Positions 26,887-35,947 of a DNA stretch of 64,000 nucleotides are shown here, piece after piece. The position numbers and the translations under genes are program-made. Positions within the stretch are counted from its first letter, which is position 1; each line of letters begins with the position of its first letter. The notes under the pieces were generated by a model. It did no database searches. It was given only the letters and a program-made list of their open reading frames with translations, and was not told the origin of the DNA. Where the stretch lies: contig NZ_LQXM01000027.1 in assembly GCF_001648555.1 (NCBI RefSeq), positions 310,001-374,000 of the forward strand, written 5' to 3'. This DNA comes from Rossellomorea aquimaris TF-12 (GTDB lineage: Bacteria; Bacillota; Bacilli; Bacillales; Bacillaceae_B).

Positions 26887-27396
26887 TTATTCATTATGTT
26901 TAACTGACGTTGCCATTTTCATCATCATTTCAGCATGATCTGCTAAATCCTCTAATTCAGATTGTGTGGTTACTTTCGTGCCACCTACTCCAATGACAAG
27001 TTCGTACTCTTCCGTATTCTCTAATTTCTTAATGACATAATAACCAAGACGATTATCACCTTTAAAGGTCCCGTGTTTAACAAGACTCTCTTTATCATTA
27101 ATAGCCATTTTATAAAGAAGGTCACTATCCTTATCTTCTTGAGGATTGGTAAAAAGTATAAAAGTATTAGAGCTTTTTGTAATAATGATATTATTGGAAG
27201 ATTCTTTCTCAATCTCTGCTCCAAATGGAAGATAAAAGCGAATGTTTCCTGCCTCTTCTTTTCCTTTGTCATTATTATTTTTAAAGGTTTCTTCCGCGAC
27301 TTGAGCTGTCTGCTCTTTCTCTGTATCTATCGTCGTATTGCATCCAGCTAATATAAGCACAAGAATGAAGAAAACCATCGATGCTTTTGTTTTCAT
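26887..27396 (-). CDS. Uncharacterised lipoprotein
   Basis: 169 residues. A signal peptide (MKTKASMVFFILVLI) ends in the lipobox LAGC, so lipidation at Cys19 and anchoring outside the membrane are expected. The mature part is Glu/Asn/Lys-rich with a predicted beta-rich core (IRFYLPFGAEIE..NNIIITKSSNTFILF). No enzyme motif. Divergent from ytoQ. Confidence 0.78.
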   Translation of the reverse strand: MKTKASMVFFILVLILAGCNTTIDTEKEQTAQVAEETFKNNNDKGKEEAGNIRFYLPFGAEIEKESSNNIIITKSSNTFILFTNPQEDKDSDLLYKMAINDKESLVKHGTFKGDNRLGYYVIKKLENTEEYELVIGVGGTKVTTQSELEDLADHAEMMMKMATSVKHNE

Positions 27397-27568
27397 CCCT
27401 TACTTATCCTCCCTTTCATGCTTAAGACATACGCTTATAATACCCTCACAAAGTACTATTGACAACCCTTACCGGAAGTTTTTCTGCCTTTTTATTGGGA
27501 AAGTAGGTTATTTTTAACTTTGATCGGGTACCTATGATAAGATGATTAAAAAAAGGAGGATGAATACG

Positions 27569-28015
27569 ATGGAGTTTACTGTATATTTGGCTGGTGAAAT
27601 ACATAGTGAGTGGAGAAACGAAGTGAAAGAAAAGGCTAAAGATTTACGACTTCCCTTATCATTTGTTGGCCCAATGGAGAATCATGAACGCTCAGATGGT
27701 ATTGGAGAAGAAATTCTTGGAAAGCAACCTAATAACATTTTACGAGACGAAGCTGCTTCAAGTATTAACAATCTACGAACAGAATTATTAATGAAAAAAG
27801 CCGACGTGGTTGTTGCACTCTTTGGGGAAAAATACAAACAATGGAATACTAGTATGGATGCAAGTTCGGCCATCACCTTGGGTAAACCTCTCATATTAAT
27901 TCGTCCTGAAGAGCTTCATCACCCTTTAAAGGAACTGTCAAACAAGGCAACCGTAACAGTAACCGAAGTAGAACAAGCGGTAAAAGTTCTTTCTTATCTA
28001 TTTGAAGTAGAATAA
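27569..28015 (+). CDS. ytoQ: YtoQ family protein
   Basis: 148 residues, the same length as B. subtilis YtoQ, with VYLAGEIHSEWR, FVGPMENHERSD, ALFGEKYKQWNTSMDAS and LIRPEELHHPLKELSNKA. The fold looks like the nucleoside 2-deoxyribosyltransferase-like group; activity unproven. The ATG at 27569 has AAGGAGG 9 bp ahead; an upstream ATG at 27542 precedes that ribosome site. Confidence 0.93.
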   Translation: MEFTVYLAGEIHSEWRNEVKEKAKDLRLPLSFVGPMENHERSDGIGEEILGKQPNNILRDEAASSINNLRTELLMKKADVVVALFGEKYKQWNTSMDASSAITLGKPLILIRPEELHHPLKELSNKATVTVTEVEQAVKVLSYLFEVE

Positions 28016-28029
28016 TTCGTTTTTTTCAG

Positions 28030-28073
28030 GCTTGCAAAGAAGATTTCACACTTCTTCTTTGCAAGCTATTTTT
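28030..28073 (+). terminator. Terminator of ytoQ
   Basis: GCTTGCAAAGAAG pairs perfectly with CTTCTTTGCAAGC, then TATTTTT. Confidence 0.85.
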
Positions 28074-28168
28074 AATGCAATTTTAATTTATTTAACTATT
28101 TCGAAATAATATAACATTTGCAATAAAAAGATTACAAACCCTTATAAATACTGTTATATAAAGTTTTT

Positions 28169-28197
28169 TTGACTTTATGAAAATATTAAAATATTAT
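28169..28197 (+). promoter_or_regulatory. dtpT promoter
   Basis: TTGACT (28169-28174), 17-bp spacer, TATTAT (28192-28197), 25 bp before the ATG. The spacer contains TATGAAAATAT, a partial match to a CodY box; CodY control of peptide uptake would make sense but is only an inference. Confidence 0.7.
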
Positions 28198-28222
28198 AGT
28201 AAAAGAACAAGGAGGTAGTAAT

Positions 28223-29716
28223 ATGTCAGAAATGAATAAACAGAAAATTGTGGATAGTGTACCCCAAAAAGGATTCTTTGGTCATCCCAAGGGATTATTC
28301 ACACTATTCTTCACAGAATTTTGGGAGCGCTTCTCTTATTATGGAATGCGAGCAATTCTTGTATTCTATATGTACTATGAAGTGTCTGAAGGCGGTCTAG
28401 GTTTAGAGCAAAGTTCAGCTTTAGCCATTATGTCTATTTATGGATCATTAGTATATATGTCCGGTGTAATTGGAGGCTGGCTAGCAGATAGAATATTTGG
28501 AACATCAAAAGCCGTTTTCTACGGTGGGATATTTATCATGTTTGGTCACATTGCTTTATCATTTCCCGGAAGTCTTTCCATGTTTTTCGTATCGATGGTA
28601 TTAATTGTTGTCGGTACAGGATTATTAAAACCGAATGTATCTACCGTTGTAGGTGAAATGTATAACGAAAAAGATACACGTCGAGATGCTGCATTCAGTA
28701 TCTTCTACATGGGAATCAATTTAGGTGCATTCCTTGCTCCTCTTATCGCAGGAAGTCTTGCAGATAATTATGGATTCCATTGGGGCTTCGCAGCCGCAGC
28801 CGTTGGAATGTTCTTAGGTTTAGTTGTATTTGTCCTTACAAAGAAAAAGAATTTAGGACTTGCAGGTACTTATGTACCAAACCCACTTAAACCCGCTGAA
28901 AAGAAAAAGTATAGTAAAATTGTCGCTTTAGTGGTTATTATTCTTGCAATCATTTTAGGAGCAACAATTCCAACTGGATTATTTACATTAGATTTATTCA
29001 TTGCATTAGTAGGATTCTTCGGAATTGTAACACCAACCGTTTACTTTATCGGGATGTATCGCAGCCCTAAAACAACTGCTACAGAACGTTCAAGAATTAT
29101 TGCTTATATTCCATTGTTTATTGCTGCAGTAATGTTCTGGGCAATTCAAGAGCAGGGTTCTACGATCCTTGCAGCATATGCAGATAAACGTACTCAGTTA
29201 AACTTTATGGGAATTGACATTTCACCAGCATGGTTCCAGTCATTAAACCCATTATTCATTATTCTTCTAGCGCCTGTATTTGCATGGTTATGGGTTAAAC
29301 TAGGAGACCGTCAACCATCAATACCTAAGAAATTCTCTTTCGGATTGGTGTTTGCAGGACTATCATTCCTAGTCATTCTATTACCTGCTTATTTTGGAGG
29401 AGAAAACTCCTTAGTAAGTCCATTATGGCTTGTACTAAGCTACTTTATTGTCGTACTAGGAGAGCTTTGCTTATCTCCAGTAGGCTTATCCGCAACTACA
29501 AAATTAGCACCAGATGCTTTCTCAGCTCAAACGATGAGCCTTTGGTTCCTGGCTTCAGCAGCTGCTCAAGCTATTAATGCGCAAATTGTACGTTTCTACA
29601 CACCTGAAACAGAAATGCTTTACTTTGGTTCCATTGGAGGAATTGCTATACTATTAGGTATTTCCCTATTCTTACTATCACCGAAGATTCAAGGCTTAAT
29701 GAAGGGTGTTAAATAA
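28223..29716 (+). CDS. dtpT: POT/PTR-family di- and tripeptide transporter
   Basis: Proton-coupled oligopeptide symporter of the MFS fold, 497 residues, about 14 helices. The family signature FTEFWERFSYYGMRAIL (E-x-F-x-Y motif in helix 1) lies at about residues 30-47, and FSIFYMGINLGA (PTR2 signature) at about 155-166. ATG start with AAGGAGG. Monocistronic between two terminators. I do not recall it at this place in B. subtilis. Confidence 0.93.
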   Translation: MSEMNKQKIVDSVPQKGFFGHPKGLFTLFFTEFWERFSYYGMRAILVFYMYYEVSEGGLGLEQSSALAIMSIYGSLVYMSGVIGGWLADRIFGTSKAVFYGGIFIMFGHIALSFPGSLSMFFVSMVLIVVGTGLLKPNVSTVVGEMYNEKDTRRDAAFSIFYMGINLGAFLAPLIAGSLADNYGFHWGFAAAAVGMFLGLVVFVLTKKKNLGLAGTYVPNPLKPAEKKKYSKIVALVVIILAIILGATIPTGLFTLDLFIALVGFFGIVTPTVYFIGMYRSPKTTATERSRIIAYIPLFIAAVMFWAIQEQGSTILAAYADKRTQLNFMGIDISPAWFQSLNPLFIILLAPVFAWLWVKLGDRQPSIPKKFSFGLVFAGLSFLVILLPAYFGGENSLVSPLWLVLSYFIVVLGELCLSPVGLSATTKLAPDAFSAQTMSLWFLASAAAQAINAQIVRFYTPETEMLYFGSIGGIAILLGISLFLLSPKIQGLMKGVK

Positions 29717-29726
29717 TTAATAACTA

Positions 29727-29756
29727 ACGACCTCTGACTACTTCAGAGGTCGTTTT
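29727..29756 (+). terminator. Terminator of dtpT
   Basis: ACGACCTCTGA pairs with TCAGAGGTCGT, followed by TTTTC. Confidence 0.85.
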
Positions 29757-29774
29757 CAATATGCTTGTCATAAA

Positions 29775-29804
29775 TAAAGGCACCCCGTTTCATTACGGGG
29801 TGCC
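29775..29804 (-). terminator. Terminator of the Arg/Cys-rich repeat gene
   Basis: GGCACCCCGT pairs with ACGGGGTGCC; a modest T tract follows on the minus strand (TTTATTT). Confidence 0.65.
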
Positions 29805-29812
29805 TAAAAATA

Positions 29813-30127
29813 TTACCAGAACCTGTTACAGCATCTTCTGTTTCTATTATTTTGAGTTCCTAAAACATCGTTATTTCTTCTACGGCATCTTCCACGGTTA
29901 TCTTCTACTCCAAGAACATTGTTGTCTCTTCTACCGCGACATCTCCGACGGTTGTCTTCTGTTCCGAGGACATTGTTATCTCTTCTTCCACGGCATCTCC
30001 CGCGATTGTCTTCTGTTCCGAGGACATCATTACCCCTTCTTCTGCTATTGCAAAACAGGATATCGTCCCAAGTCCGTGTTCGACGGCCGCCTACACGGTC
30101 ATTACGATCATGGCAGCTATTACCCAT
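29813..30127 (-). CDS. Arg/Cys-rich repeat protein, candidate spore coat protein
   Basis: 104 residues, extremely basic. An N-terminal part (MGNSCHDRNDRVGGRRTRTW) is followed by four near-identical units of 17-18 residues around RRDNNVLGTEDNRGRCRG; each of the first three carries one Cys, and the protein ends CCNRFW. The DNA repeats have periods of 54, 54 and 51 bp. The ATG at 30127 has AAAGGAGG 9 bp ahead; the frame stays open to 30220, but that extension covers the promoter. A sigma-K-like -10 lies 57 bp upstream. Composition and promoter suggest a cross-linked coat component; I do not recognise the family. Confidence 0.65.
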   Translation of the reverse strand: MGNSCHDRNDRVGGRRTRTWDDILFCNSRRRGNDVLGTEDNRGRCRGRRDNNVLGTEDNRRRCRGRRDNNVLGVEDNRGRCRRRNNDVLGTQNNRNRRCCNRFW

Positions 30128-30183
30128 AACCTCTACCTCCTTTAAGATAGATTTATCAGTACTAGAATGAATCTGATATACTC

Positions 30184-30192
30184 TATCATATG
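30184..30192 (-). promoter_or_regulatory. Sigma-K-like -10 element
   Basis: Minus strand CATATGATA fits CATANNNTA exactly, with an AC dinucleotide 17 bp further upstream as a -35. Places the gene at 29813-30127 in late mother-cell expression, if real. Confidence 0.45.
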
Positions 30193-30247
30193 AAAAGGGG
30201 TTGGCATTGGTATGGGCCAAGTATTCTTCACTTTTAGTGTTTTGTTC

Positions 30248-30772
30248 TTATTTTACTTCTTTTTTATACTTCCACTGACCTATGAGTAAATGAACAACAT
30301 GTAGAAACATACTTTCTCTCGTCACTAATCCATTGGTAAATACTCCTACTGCCCCCTCTTTATGTCGAATACCCGTTCTTTGTGTGTATTCATCCATAAG
30401 AGGACCTAGTTCTTTACCTTCTCTTAGGCCTTTACTGATTTCATTTGGCAAAGAGATTCGTGCCCCTCCCCCAATAATTTCATTTCCATTACGGTCGACT
30501 AATGCTCCCCAGTTACAAAGAAACATCCCATACAAAGATTCTGTTACGCCCCCCTCTAGTCCAATACCAATGTCAGCATCGGTGGCTCGTTGTATATTTT
30601 TAGCGCGATTCAAAGCTCCTTCTATTGTTTCTTGATCTGAAAAAGGTTGCTCACTAACATTGGATTTCGTTTGATAACATTCAAAGGAAACGTCCTCAAA
30701 CACCTCTTGAAAGGCCTTTTGAATCGCTGAAACCTTTGCTGGATTTTTTGTTCCTATCGCTACTTTCAACAA
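30248..30772 (-). CDS. DUF84 non-canonical purine NTP phosphatase (inosine/xanthosine triphosphatase)
   Basis: 174 residues of the YjjX/DUF84 family, which hydrolyses ITP and XTP to protect nucleotide pools. Visible: IGTKNPAKVSAI at the N-terminus, QPFSDQETIEGALNRA, IGIGLEGGV and HKEGAVGVFTNGLVTR. ATG start, weak ribosome site. It sits between the coat candidate and ytoP, with a strong terminator on the ytoP side. Confidence 0.88.
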   Translation of the reverse strand: MLKVAIGTKNPAKVSAIQKAFQEVFEDVSFECYQTKSNVSEQPFSDQETIEGALNRAKNIQRATDADIGIGLEGGVTESLYGMFLCNWGALVDRNGNEIIGGGARISLPNEISKGLREGKELGPLMDEYTQRTGIRHKEGAVGVFTNGLVTRESMFLHVVHLLIGQWKYKKEVK

Positions 30773-30800
30773 TCTACTACCCCTTTTCTCTTCAATTCAT

Positions 30801-30845
30801 GAAAAGGCTGTCTCTAAAGAGCATTCTCTCTCTTTAAGACAGCCT
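30801..30845 (-). terminator. Terminator of ytoP
   Basis: AGGCTGTCT pairs with AGACAGCCT, with inner AAAGAG/CTCTTT pairing, followed by TTTTC on the minus strand. Confidence 0.8.
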
Positions 30846-30876
30846 ATTCACCTTATATGAGTATTAACAAATCTTT

Positions 30877-31950
30877 TTAACTATTTTTTTTAATGGATTC
30901 AATCGTAGAACGATCGCTTTGTTTAACAAGCTTCACAATCAATTCTTTAGCTGCCGCATAATCATCCACGTGTATCATGGAAGCATGAGTATGAATATAC
31001 CTTGAACAAATACCCACTACTGCACTTGGTACACCTTCGTTTGACATATGAACTCTTCCTGCATCTGTTCCTCCTTGAGAAACAAAGTATTGATATGGAA
31101 TGTTATTGGATTCTGCAGTATCCAGAATGAATTCTCTTATTCCTCTATGAGTGACCATGGAACGATCTAATATTCTTAATAGAGCCCCTTTTCCAAGCCG
31201 TCCAAATTCATTTTTATCACCCGACATATCGTTGGCTGGGCTGGCATCTAAAGCATAGAAAATATCAGGGTTAATCATATTGGCTGCAGTTTGAGCTCCT
31301 CTTAACCCAACTTCCTCCTGAACAGTCGCTCCTGAATAAAGAGTATTCGGAAGTTCAATCCCTTGAAGCTCTTTTAATAATTCAATAGAAAGACCACACC
31401 CATACCTGTTGTCCCAAGCCTTAGCAAGAATCTTCTTTTCATTTGCCATAGGGGTAAACGGGCATATTGGAACAATTTGTTGTCCTGGCTTAATTCCAAT
31501 TTCTTGTGCATCCTCTTTATTGTCTGCACCGATATCAATTAGCATATTCTTTATTTCCATAGGCTTTCTTCGTTGTTCTTCACCTAAAAGATGAGGAGGG
31601 ATACTTCCGATCACACCCGTTATCGGTCCGTTATCGGTCATAACTTGAACTCGTTGAGCCAGAAGAACCTGGCTCCACCACCCACCTAGGGTTTGAAAGC
31701 GAAGCATACCGTTATCTGTAATAGAGGTGACCATGAACCCTACTTCATCCATATGGCCAGCAACCATCACAACAGGATCTTGATTATTGCCTTTCTTAAG
31801 TCCAAAAATCCCACCTAATCCATCTTGTACAATTTCATCCGAGTACTGAGATAATTGTTCCTTCATAAATTTACGAACAGCATGTTCATTACCGGGTGCA
31901 CCAGGTAATTCTGTTAATGTCTTAAAAAGTTCTAACGTTTCTTGTTTCAT
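30877..31950 (-). CDS. ytoP: M42-family aminopeptidase YtoP
   Basis: Two-zinc tetrahedral aminopeptidase, 357 residues. Ligand motifs: [11 protein letters not shown] (His, Asp), AWDNRYGCG (bridging Asp), [12 protein letters not shown] (catalytic Glu and ligand), ALDASPAND and the C-terminal [14 protein letters not shown] start; AAAGGGG ahead. Same neighbourhood (ytzB, ytnP) as in B. subtilis. Confidence 0.94.
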   Translation of the reverse strand: MKQETLELFKTLTELPGAPGNEHAVRKFMKEQLSQYSDEIVQDGLGGIFGLKKGNNQDPVVMVAGHMDEVGFMVTSITDNGMLRFQTLGGWWSQVLLAQRVQVMTDNGPITGVIGSIPPHLLGEEQRRKPMEIKNMLIDIGADNKEDAQEIGIKPGQQIVPICPFTPMANEKKILAKAWDNRYGCGLSIELLKELQGIELPNTLYSGATVQEEVGLRGAQTAANMINPDIFYALDASPANDMSGDKNEFGRLGKGALLRILDRSMVTHRGIREFILDTAESNNIPYQYFVSQGGTDAGRVHMSNEGVPSAVVGICSRYIHTHASMIHVDDYAAAKELIVKLVKQSDRSTIESIKKNS

Positions 31951-32124
31951 ATCGATTGCCCCTTTTTTTATGATTTATCTACTTTATGTATAGTATCATT
32001 TTACAGAACTTTCACACGCCTTACCACTACTTGATATGAAAAGCGGTTCTCTTTTCCACCATTTCTTTGTTAGAATGGTTCTATAATCAACAATAAGTAA
32101 CCAATGGATATGGAGGAAAATTAC

Positions 32125-32439
32125 ATGAATTGGAAATCCCTAGTGATTGGTATTGGAATTGGAACAATAGGCGGTATTTTACTAAAAGAAAAAGTATTGG
32201 ACTCCAGCTTCGTTTCAGCAGAAAAAGTTTTAAAGGATGTAAAAAACTCCTTTAAAAAAGAAGGAAAGGTAGACGGTTCTTGGATAGGCATGAATCCTGA
32301 AGAATATCAAAAACATTCATTTACTACCAAAGTTTATAAAGGTGGTATTTCAAGAAGGACAGAGGGGAAATTGGAGCAATATGAATTTCTTGCAGACGCC
32401 TATACTGGAACAGTAATAGATGTTTATTCATTGAACTAG
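32125..32439 (+). CDS. ytzB: YtzB, PepSY-domain small protein
   Basis: 104 residues. A short N-terminal hydrophobic segment (VIGIGIGTIGGILL) is followed by a PepSY-like domain ending YEFLADAYTGTVIDVYSL. Such proteins are often peptidase-inhibitor-like; here it adjoins the peptidase gene ytoP in divergent orientation. The ATG at 32125 has ATGGAGG 8 bp ahead, which rules out the upstream in-frame ATGs. Confidence 0.88.
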   Translation: MNWKSLVIGIGIGTIGGILLKEKVLDSSFVSAEKVLKDVKNSFKKEGKVDGSWIGMNPEEYQKHSFTTKVYKGGISRRTEGKLEQYEFLADAYTGTVIDVYSLN

Positions 32440-32473
32440 AAAAGGAAGATTCTCAAGAAGCTGACCTATAGAA

Positions 32474-32513
32474 AGAAGGATACATTTAAAAACTGAACAA
32501 TGTATCCTTCTTG
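32474..32513. terminator. Bidirectional terminator between ytzB and ytnP
   Basis: GAAGGATACATT pairs with AATGTATCCTTC across a 12-base loop. Confidence 0.75.
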
Positions 32514-32528
32514 ATTCATTTAAAAACT

Positions 32529-33371
32529 TTATTTTTCCCGCAGAACCTTGTCAGTTATTTCTCCAGCTGCATTCCATTTTAATCCTCTATAAACAGCGTC
32601 GTGATAGAAGAGGAACCAATACCCTTCATCTATCGCTTTACTGATCCATTTTTCTTTTGCACCAATAGAAGCCATTGGATAATCGTCGTATGCCAGTACC
32701 CATAATGGATTTTTATGAGCGTGCGTTGGCATAATGTCTGCCATATGAATGAATTTTTCTCCATTACTTTCAAGTAGTATTATGGAGTGTCCGTTACTAT
32801 GGCCTCCAGTATGAACCATACGAATACCTGGCAGGACTTCCATTTCACCTTCGAATGTTTCTACTTGATTTTGAATACTTTCCCAATTTTCTTTCCAATA
32901 TGTATTACGAGAACGTACATTAGGGTTTCTCATTTCGTCCCACTCCACTTTAGACGTGTAAATGATGGCATTCGGGAACGTTGAAACTAAGGTATCTCCC
33001 TCATACTTCGTTAGTCCACAGGCATGATCAAAATGCATATGAGTCATTATGATCACGTCAATATCCTTTGTGGTTAAGCCCAGTGTGGATAAGGATTCCT
33101 CAACCTCTGACTCTTCATGGACGCCATAGTTTCGTTTTTGCTTGTCATTTAGTTTGCCTTTACCAATTCCAGATTCAATTAATACGTTTTTTCCTTCCCA
33201 CTGAAAAAAGAGAGGGTCGGTTCTTAATTCGATCTGGTTCGATTCATTTACTTCATATTTTCTTGACCAAAGCGGCTTAGGAACAACACCAAACATTGCT
33301 CCCCCATCCATGTGGGTTACTCCTCCATTCAACCAGTGAATGGTTAAATCTCCAACTTTTAATGTTTCCAT
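32529..33371 (-). CDS. ytnP: YtnP, metallo-beta-lactamase-fold lactonase
   Basis: 280 residues, very close to B. subtilis YtnP, a lactonase reported to quench quorum-sensing signals. Zinc motif [10 protein letters not shown] (HxHxDH, about 110-119), a later His in [11 protein letters not shown], and the Asp ligand region [14 protein letters not shown]. The ATG at 33371 (METLKVG) follows AAAGGAGG by 7 bp. Single gene upstream of trmB. Confidence 0.94.
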   Translation of the reverse strand: METLKVGDLTIHWLNGGVTHMDGGAMFGVVPKPLWSRKYEVNESNQIELRTDPLFFQWEGKNVLIESGIGKGKLNDKQKRNYGVHEESEVEESLSTLGLTTKDIDVIIMTHMHFDHACGLTKYEGDTLVSTFPNAIIYTSKVEWDEMRNPNVRSRNTYWKENWESIQNQVETFEGEMEVLPGIRMVHTGGHSNGHSIILLESNGEKFIHMADIMPTHAHKNPLWVLAYDDYPMASIGAKEKWISKAIDEGYWFLFYHDAVYRGLKWNAAGEITDKVLREK

Positions 33372-33774
33372 TCCCATTCCTCCTTTGTTCATTTCTTATA
33401 CTATTTTATCAGAATTGATGGACAACTTATAGCTGTTTGCTTTTACGAATTATTTTGATGATTGACCTTCGGTTAAATGATTTGAAAAGGTGCCCAATAA
33501 ACCTCTACATGATTGCATTGTATAGATGTTTTCGAGCTTACGTTTGGCTAGTTGACTGTGTCATAGAAGGAATCAATATTTTTTCACACTTAGTACATTT
33601 TGATACCATGAAACCAGGGATTCATTTTATGTTTTTTTGTTCCCTTATGATTGAAAAATATGATACTGTTCGATTTTTCAACTTAGATGTCAATGAAAGT
33701 CGCTGCAGCCAAGATGATGAGGCTTGGCCGAACCTCTTGTATATCTCAACAAACTTTGTTAAATGAACTAAACG
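33372..33774. other. Intergenic region between ytnP and trmB
   Basis: About 400 bp without a convincing gene. A 109-codon rightward frame (33437-33766) lacks a ribosome site and resembles nothing I know. CAACAAACTTTGTTAAATG near 33747 may be a remnant of an AACAAAGTTT repeat end. Confidence 0.4.
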
Positions 33775-33806
33775 AAAAAAAGAATCCCTATTTGGGATTC
33801 TTTTTC
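33775..33806. terminator. Terminator of trmB
   Basis: AAAGAATCCC, loop TATTT, GGGATTCTTT, flanked by A and T tracts. Confidence 0.85.
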
Positions 33807-33815
33807 TGAAAGAAA

Positions 33816-34460
33816 TCACTTATTTTGATACTGGGCCTCTACTCGATAAATTCTTTGCCCTTTTGCTGAAAACTTTTCTTCGTATTCTGTCATGATGTTT
33901 CCTTCAAAATCACTTTTATGAAGATCTAAACTTAAGAATTTGAGATGTAAGCCATACCAAGAAAAGCTCTTTAATGAGTATTCAAACAAGCCTTGGTTGT
34001 CAGTTTTAAAGTGGATTTCTCCACCCTTGATTAAGATATCTTCATAAAGCTTTAAGAAGCTTTCAAATGTCAGCCTTCTTTTTTCGTGACGATTTTTTGG
34101 CCAAGGATCCGAGAAATTTAAATAAACTCTGCCGACTTCTTCGTCAGCAAAATATTCCTTTAAATCTCTTGCATCCACATTTAACAGCTTTACATTCGGA
34201 AGCTCGGCTTCAATTAAACGATCAAGTGCTGTGACAATCACACTTTCATACAATTCAATTCCAATATAATTAACGTCTGGATTGGCTCTGGCCATTTCCG
34301 TTACGAATTGACCTTTTCCTGTTCCCACTTCTATATGAATAGGATGGTTATTCCCAAACTCTTCGTTCCATTTTCCTTTTTGTTCTTGGGGCTCTGCCAC
34401 AACATACTGTGGATATTCACTTAGTTTCTCAGAAGCCCATGGTTTGTTTCGTAAACGCAT
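33816..34460 (-). CDS. trmB: tRNA (guanine-N7-)-methyltransferase
   Basis: Methylates G46 of tRNA variable loops using SAM. 214 residues. [13 protein letters not shown] (SAM motif I, about 41-53), [27 protein letters not shown] (the family hallmark) and [12 protein letters not shown] with GAGGTG. Same place as in B. subtilis, next to ytzH and ytmP. Confidence 0.96.
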   Translation of the reverse strand: MRLRNKPWASEKLSEYPQYVVAEPQEQKGKWNEEFGNNHPIHIEVGTGKGQFVTEMARANPDVNYIGIELYESVIVTALDRLIEAELPNVKLLNVDARDLKEYFADEEVGRVYLNFSDPWPKNRHEKRRLTFESFLKLYEDILIKGGEIHFKTDNQGLFEYSLKSFSWYGLHLKFLSLDLHKSDFEGNIMTEYEEKFSAKGQRIYRVEAQYQNK

Positions 34461-34566
34461 GTAGACACCTCATTTTTTATTATCGAAAAAAACATACCAC
34501 GAGTAGGAATACTGTGCAAGAGAATTGTTAAGCTTTTATGATACAAAGGGTTATTTATTGCTGCAG

Positions 34567-34580
34567 GAGGTCCGTCCCTC
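34567..34580. repeat. GAGGTCCGTCCCTC half-palindrome
   Basis: 14 bp identical to one arm of the palindromes at 50685-50724 and 62434-62470. Here only one arm is present, upstream of ytzH. Confidence 0.6.
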
Positions 34581-34659
34581 AAAGATGAATAATTGGTTAG
34601 GGATTTCGCACACTAGTGGTGAAGGGTTTTTTATTTAATTTGATGAAGGGGTGCTTGTG

Positions 34660-34938
34660 ATGCCTTTAAGTTCAGAGAATCAAATGCAGGTGTTGACAGA
34701 TATATTAACGAATCATTCATCGGATTGTTGCGGTTCCGTATCGGAATGTGAGCAGGTAGAGCGCCTGGTCAAGTCATTGATGGTGAATACTCATATCAAT
34801 GACAATATTAAGCCTGTTTTGCAGGAAATCTATCAGTACAGTCAGAATGGCATTAATTCTTCTGACCTGAGCAGCCATATTACGACCAATCAGCAAAATC
34901 TTTCTCAATGGGTAACAAATATGAATCAATATTCTTAG
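34660..34938 (+). CDS. ytzH: YtzH-like protein
   Basis: 92 residues of unknown function, collinear with B. subtilis YtzH: SSDCCGSVSECEQVERLVKSLM and QQNLSQWV near the C-terminus. Small, helical and soluble. The ATG at 34660 follows GAAGGGGTG; a GTG at 34651 is less likely. Convergent with ytmP. Confidence 0.9.
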   Translation: MPLSSENQMQVLTDILTNHSSDCCGSVSECEQVERLVKSLMVNTHINDNIKPVLQEIYQYSQNGINSSDLSSHITTNQQNLSQWVTNMNQYS

Positions 34939-34965
34939 GATATGCCTTTTACGAATAAAAAATAA

Positions 34966-34999
34966 AGAAAGTTCAAGAAATGAAATTCTTGAACTTTCT
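34966..34999. terminator. Bidirectional terminator of ytzH and ytmP
   Basis: AGAAAGTTCAAGAA pairs with TTCTTGAACTTTCT and reaches into the ytmP stop codon. Confidence 0.8.
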
Positions 35000-35771
35000 A
35001 TAAAATCTTATGAAGGTATTCCATCCAATGATTCATTTCATGGAAACGTCCTTTTCCTTTATGCCACTGAATTGAAAGAATCGTCTGTGCAACCACATAC
35101 CATTTCATTCTAAGTCTTAAGTTTTCAGTTAATTCAACACCATATTGAGTTAGCCAATTCTCCCACTGTTCCTCAGGAATGTACCAGTATAATAATAAAC
35201 CAACGTCAAACGCTGGATCTGCAATCATGGCACCGTCCCAGTCAATTAAATACAATTGGTTATAATCTGAAAGGAGCCAGTTGTTATGATTGACGTCCCC
35301 ATGGCAAACCACGTACTCATCTTGCTGAACCTCTGTTAGCTCTTTTTGAAGAAAAAAGAGTGCTTGCCTAACAGCTGGCAACGAAAGCAAATCAAATTCA
35401 AGACCCGTTTCAACCTCTGTCAACATATGCTCAGGGTGAAAAGGCTCTTTCCCTAATCGCTCTAACATAGTAGAGAGTGGTTTAGAGGAGTGAATTTTTT
35501 TTAGTAATCGAGCCACTCGTTCATCTTTCATTTCAGCAGGCTCTAATTCTCTTCCATTTAACCAGTGCTGTGCAGTTATTACATCCCCATTTTCTACTCT
35601 TTTGGTCCAGACAAGCTTAGGCACGATTCCTTCAGCTGACAACACAGCAACGAAAGGAGACGAATTACGTTTTAAAAACAACCTTTGCTCTTGATACTGT
35701 GCAAAGAATGCTTCACCAGTAGCTCCACCAGCGGGGACTATTTCCCAATCTTGGTCAAATAAGTGTTCCAA
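34998..35771 (-). CDS. ytmP: YtmP, phosphotransferase-family protein
   Basis: 257 residues with an aminoglycoside-phosphotransferase/choline-kinase fold. VVCHGDVNHNNWLL (catalytic loop HxDxxxxN) and LIDWDGAMIADPAFDVG (metal-binding IDWD) are clear. Substrate unknown. The TTG at 35771 has AGAAGGTG 6 bp ahead; the GTG at 35780 is part of that site. A 176-bp gap with a terminator separates it from amyX. Confidence 0.9.
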   Translation of the reverse strand: MEHLFDQDWEIVPAGGATGEAFFAQYQEQRLFLKRNSSPFVAVLSAEGIVPKLVWTKRVENGDVITAQHWLNGRELEPAEMKDERVARLLKKIHSSKPLSTMLERLGKEPFHPEHMLTEVETGLEFDLLSLPAVRQALFFLQKELTEVQQDEYVVCHGDVNHNNWLLSDYNQLYLIDWDGAMIADPAFDVGLLLYWYIPEEQWENWLTQYGVELTENLRLRMKWYVVAQTILSIQWHKGKGRFHEMNHWMEYLHKIL

Positions 35772-35854
35772 TATTTTCACCTTCTATTGGTCCTTAGTCA
35801 TGTTTATATGTTTCATCATTAATTTTACGGTTTCAATAAAATAGCCTTTAAAAA

Positions 35855-35902
35855 CAAAAAAGACAGCTATTGGGCAAATCGATCAATAGCCATCTGTTTT
35901 TG
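35855..35902 (-). terminator. Terminator of amyX
   Basis: GGCTATTG pairs with CAATAGCT and ACAG with CTGT around a loop; the minus strand continues TTTTTTG. Confidence 0.7.
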
Positions 35903-35947
35903 ATTTTATCGTCATCTTCACAATTCGTCAAGCATTGGAATGGTGTG

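Noticed and set aside
33437-33766. 109-codon rightward frame between ytnP and trmB
   Set aside because: No ribosome site, odd composition, no similarity to known proteins, and a competing frame on the other strand; looks like chance.
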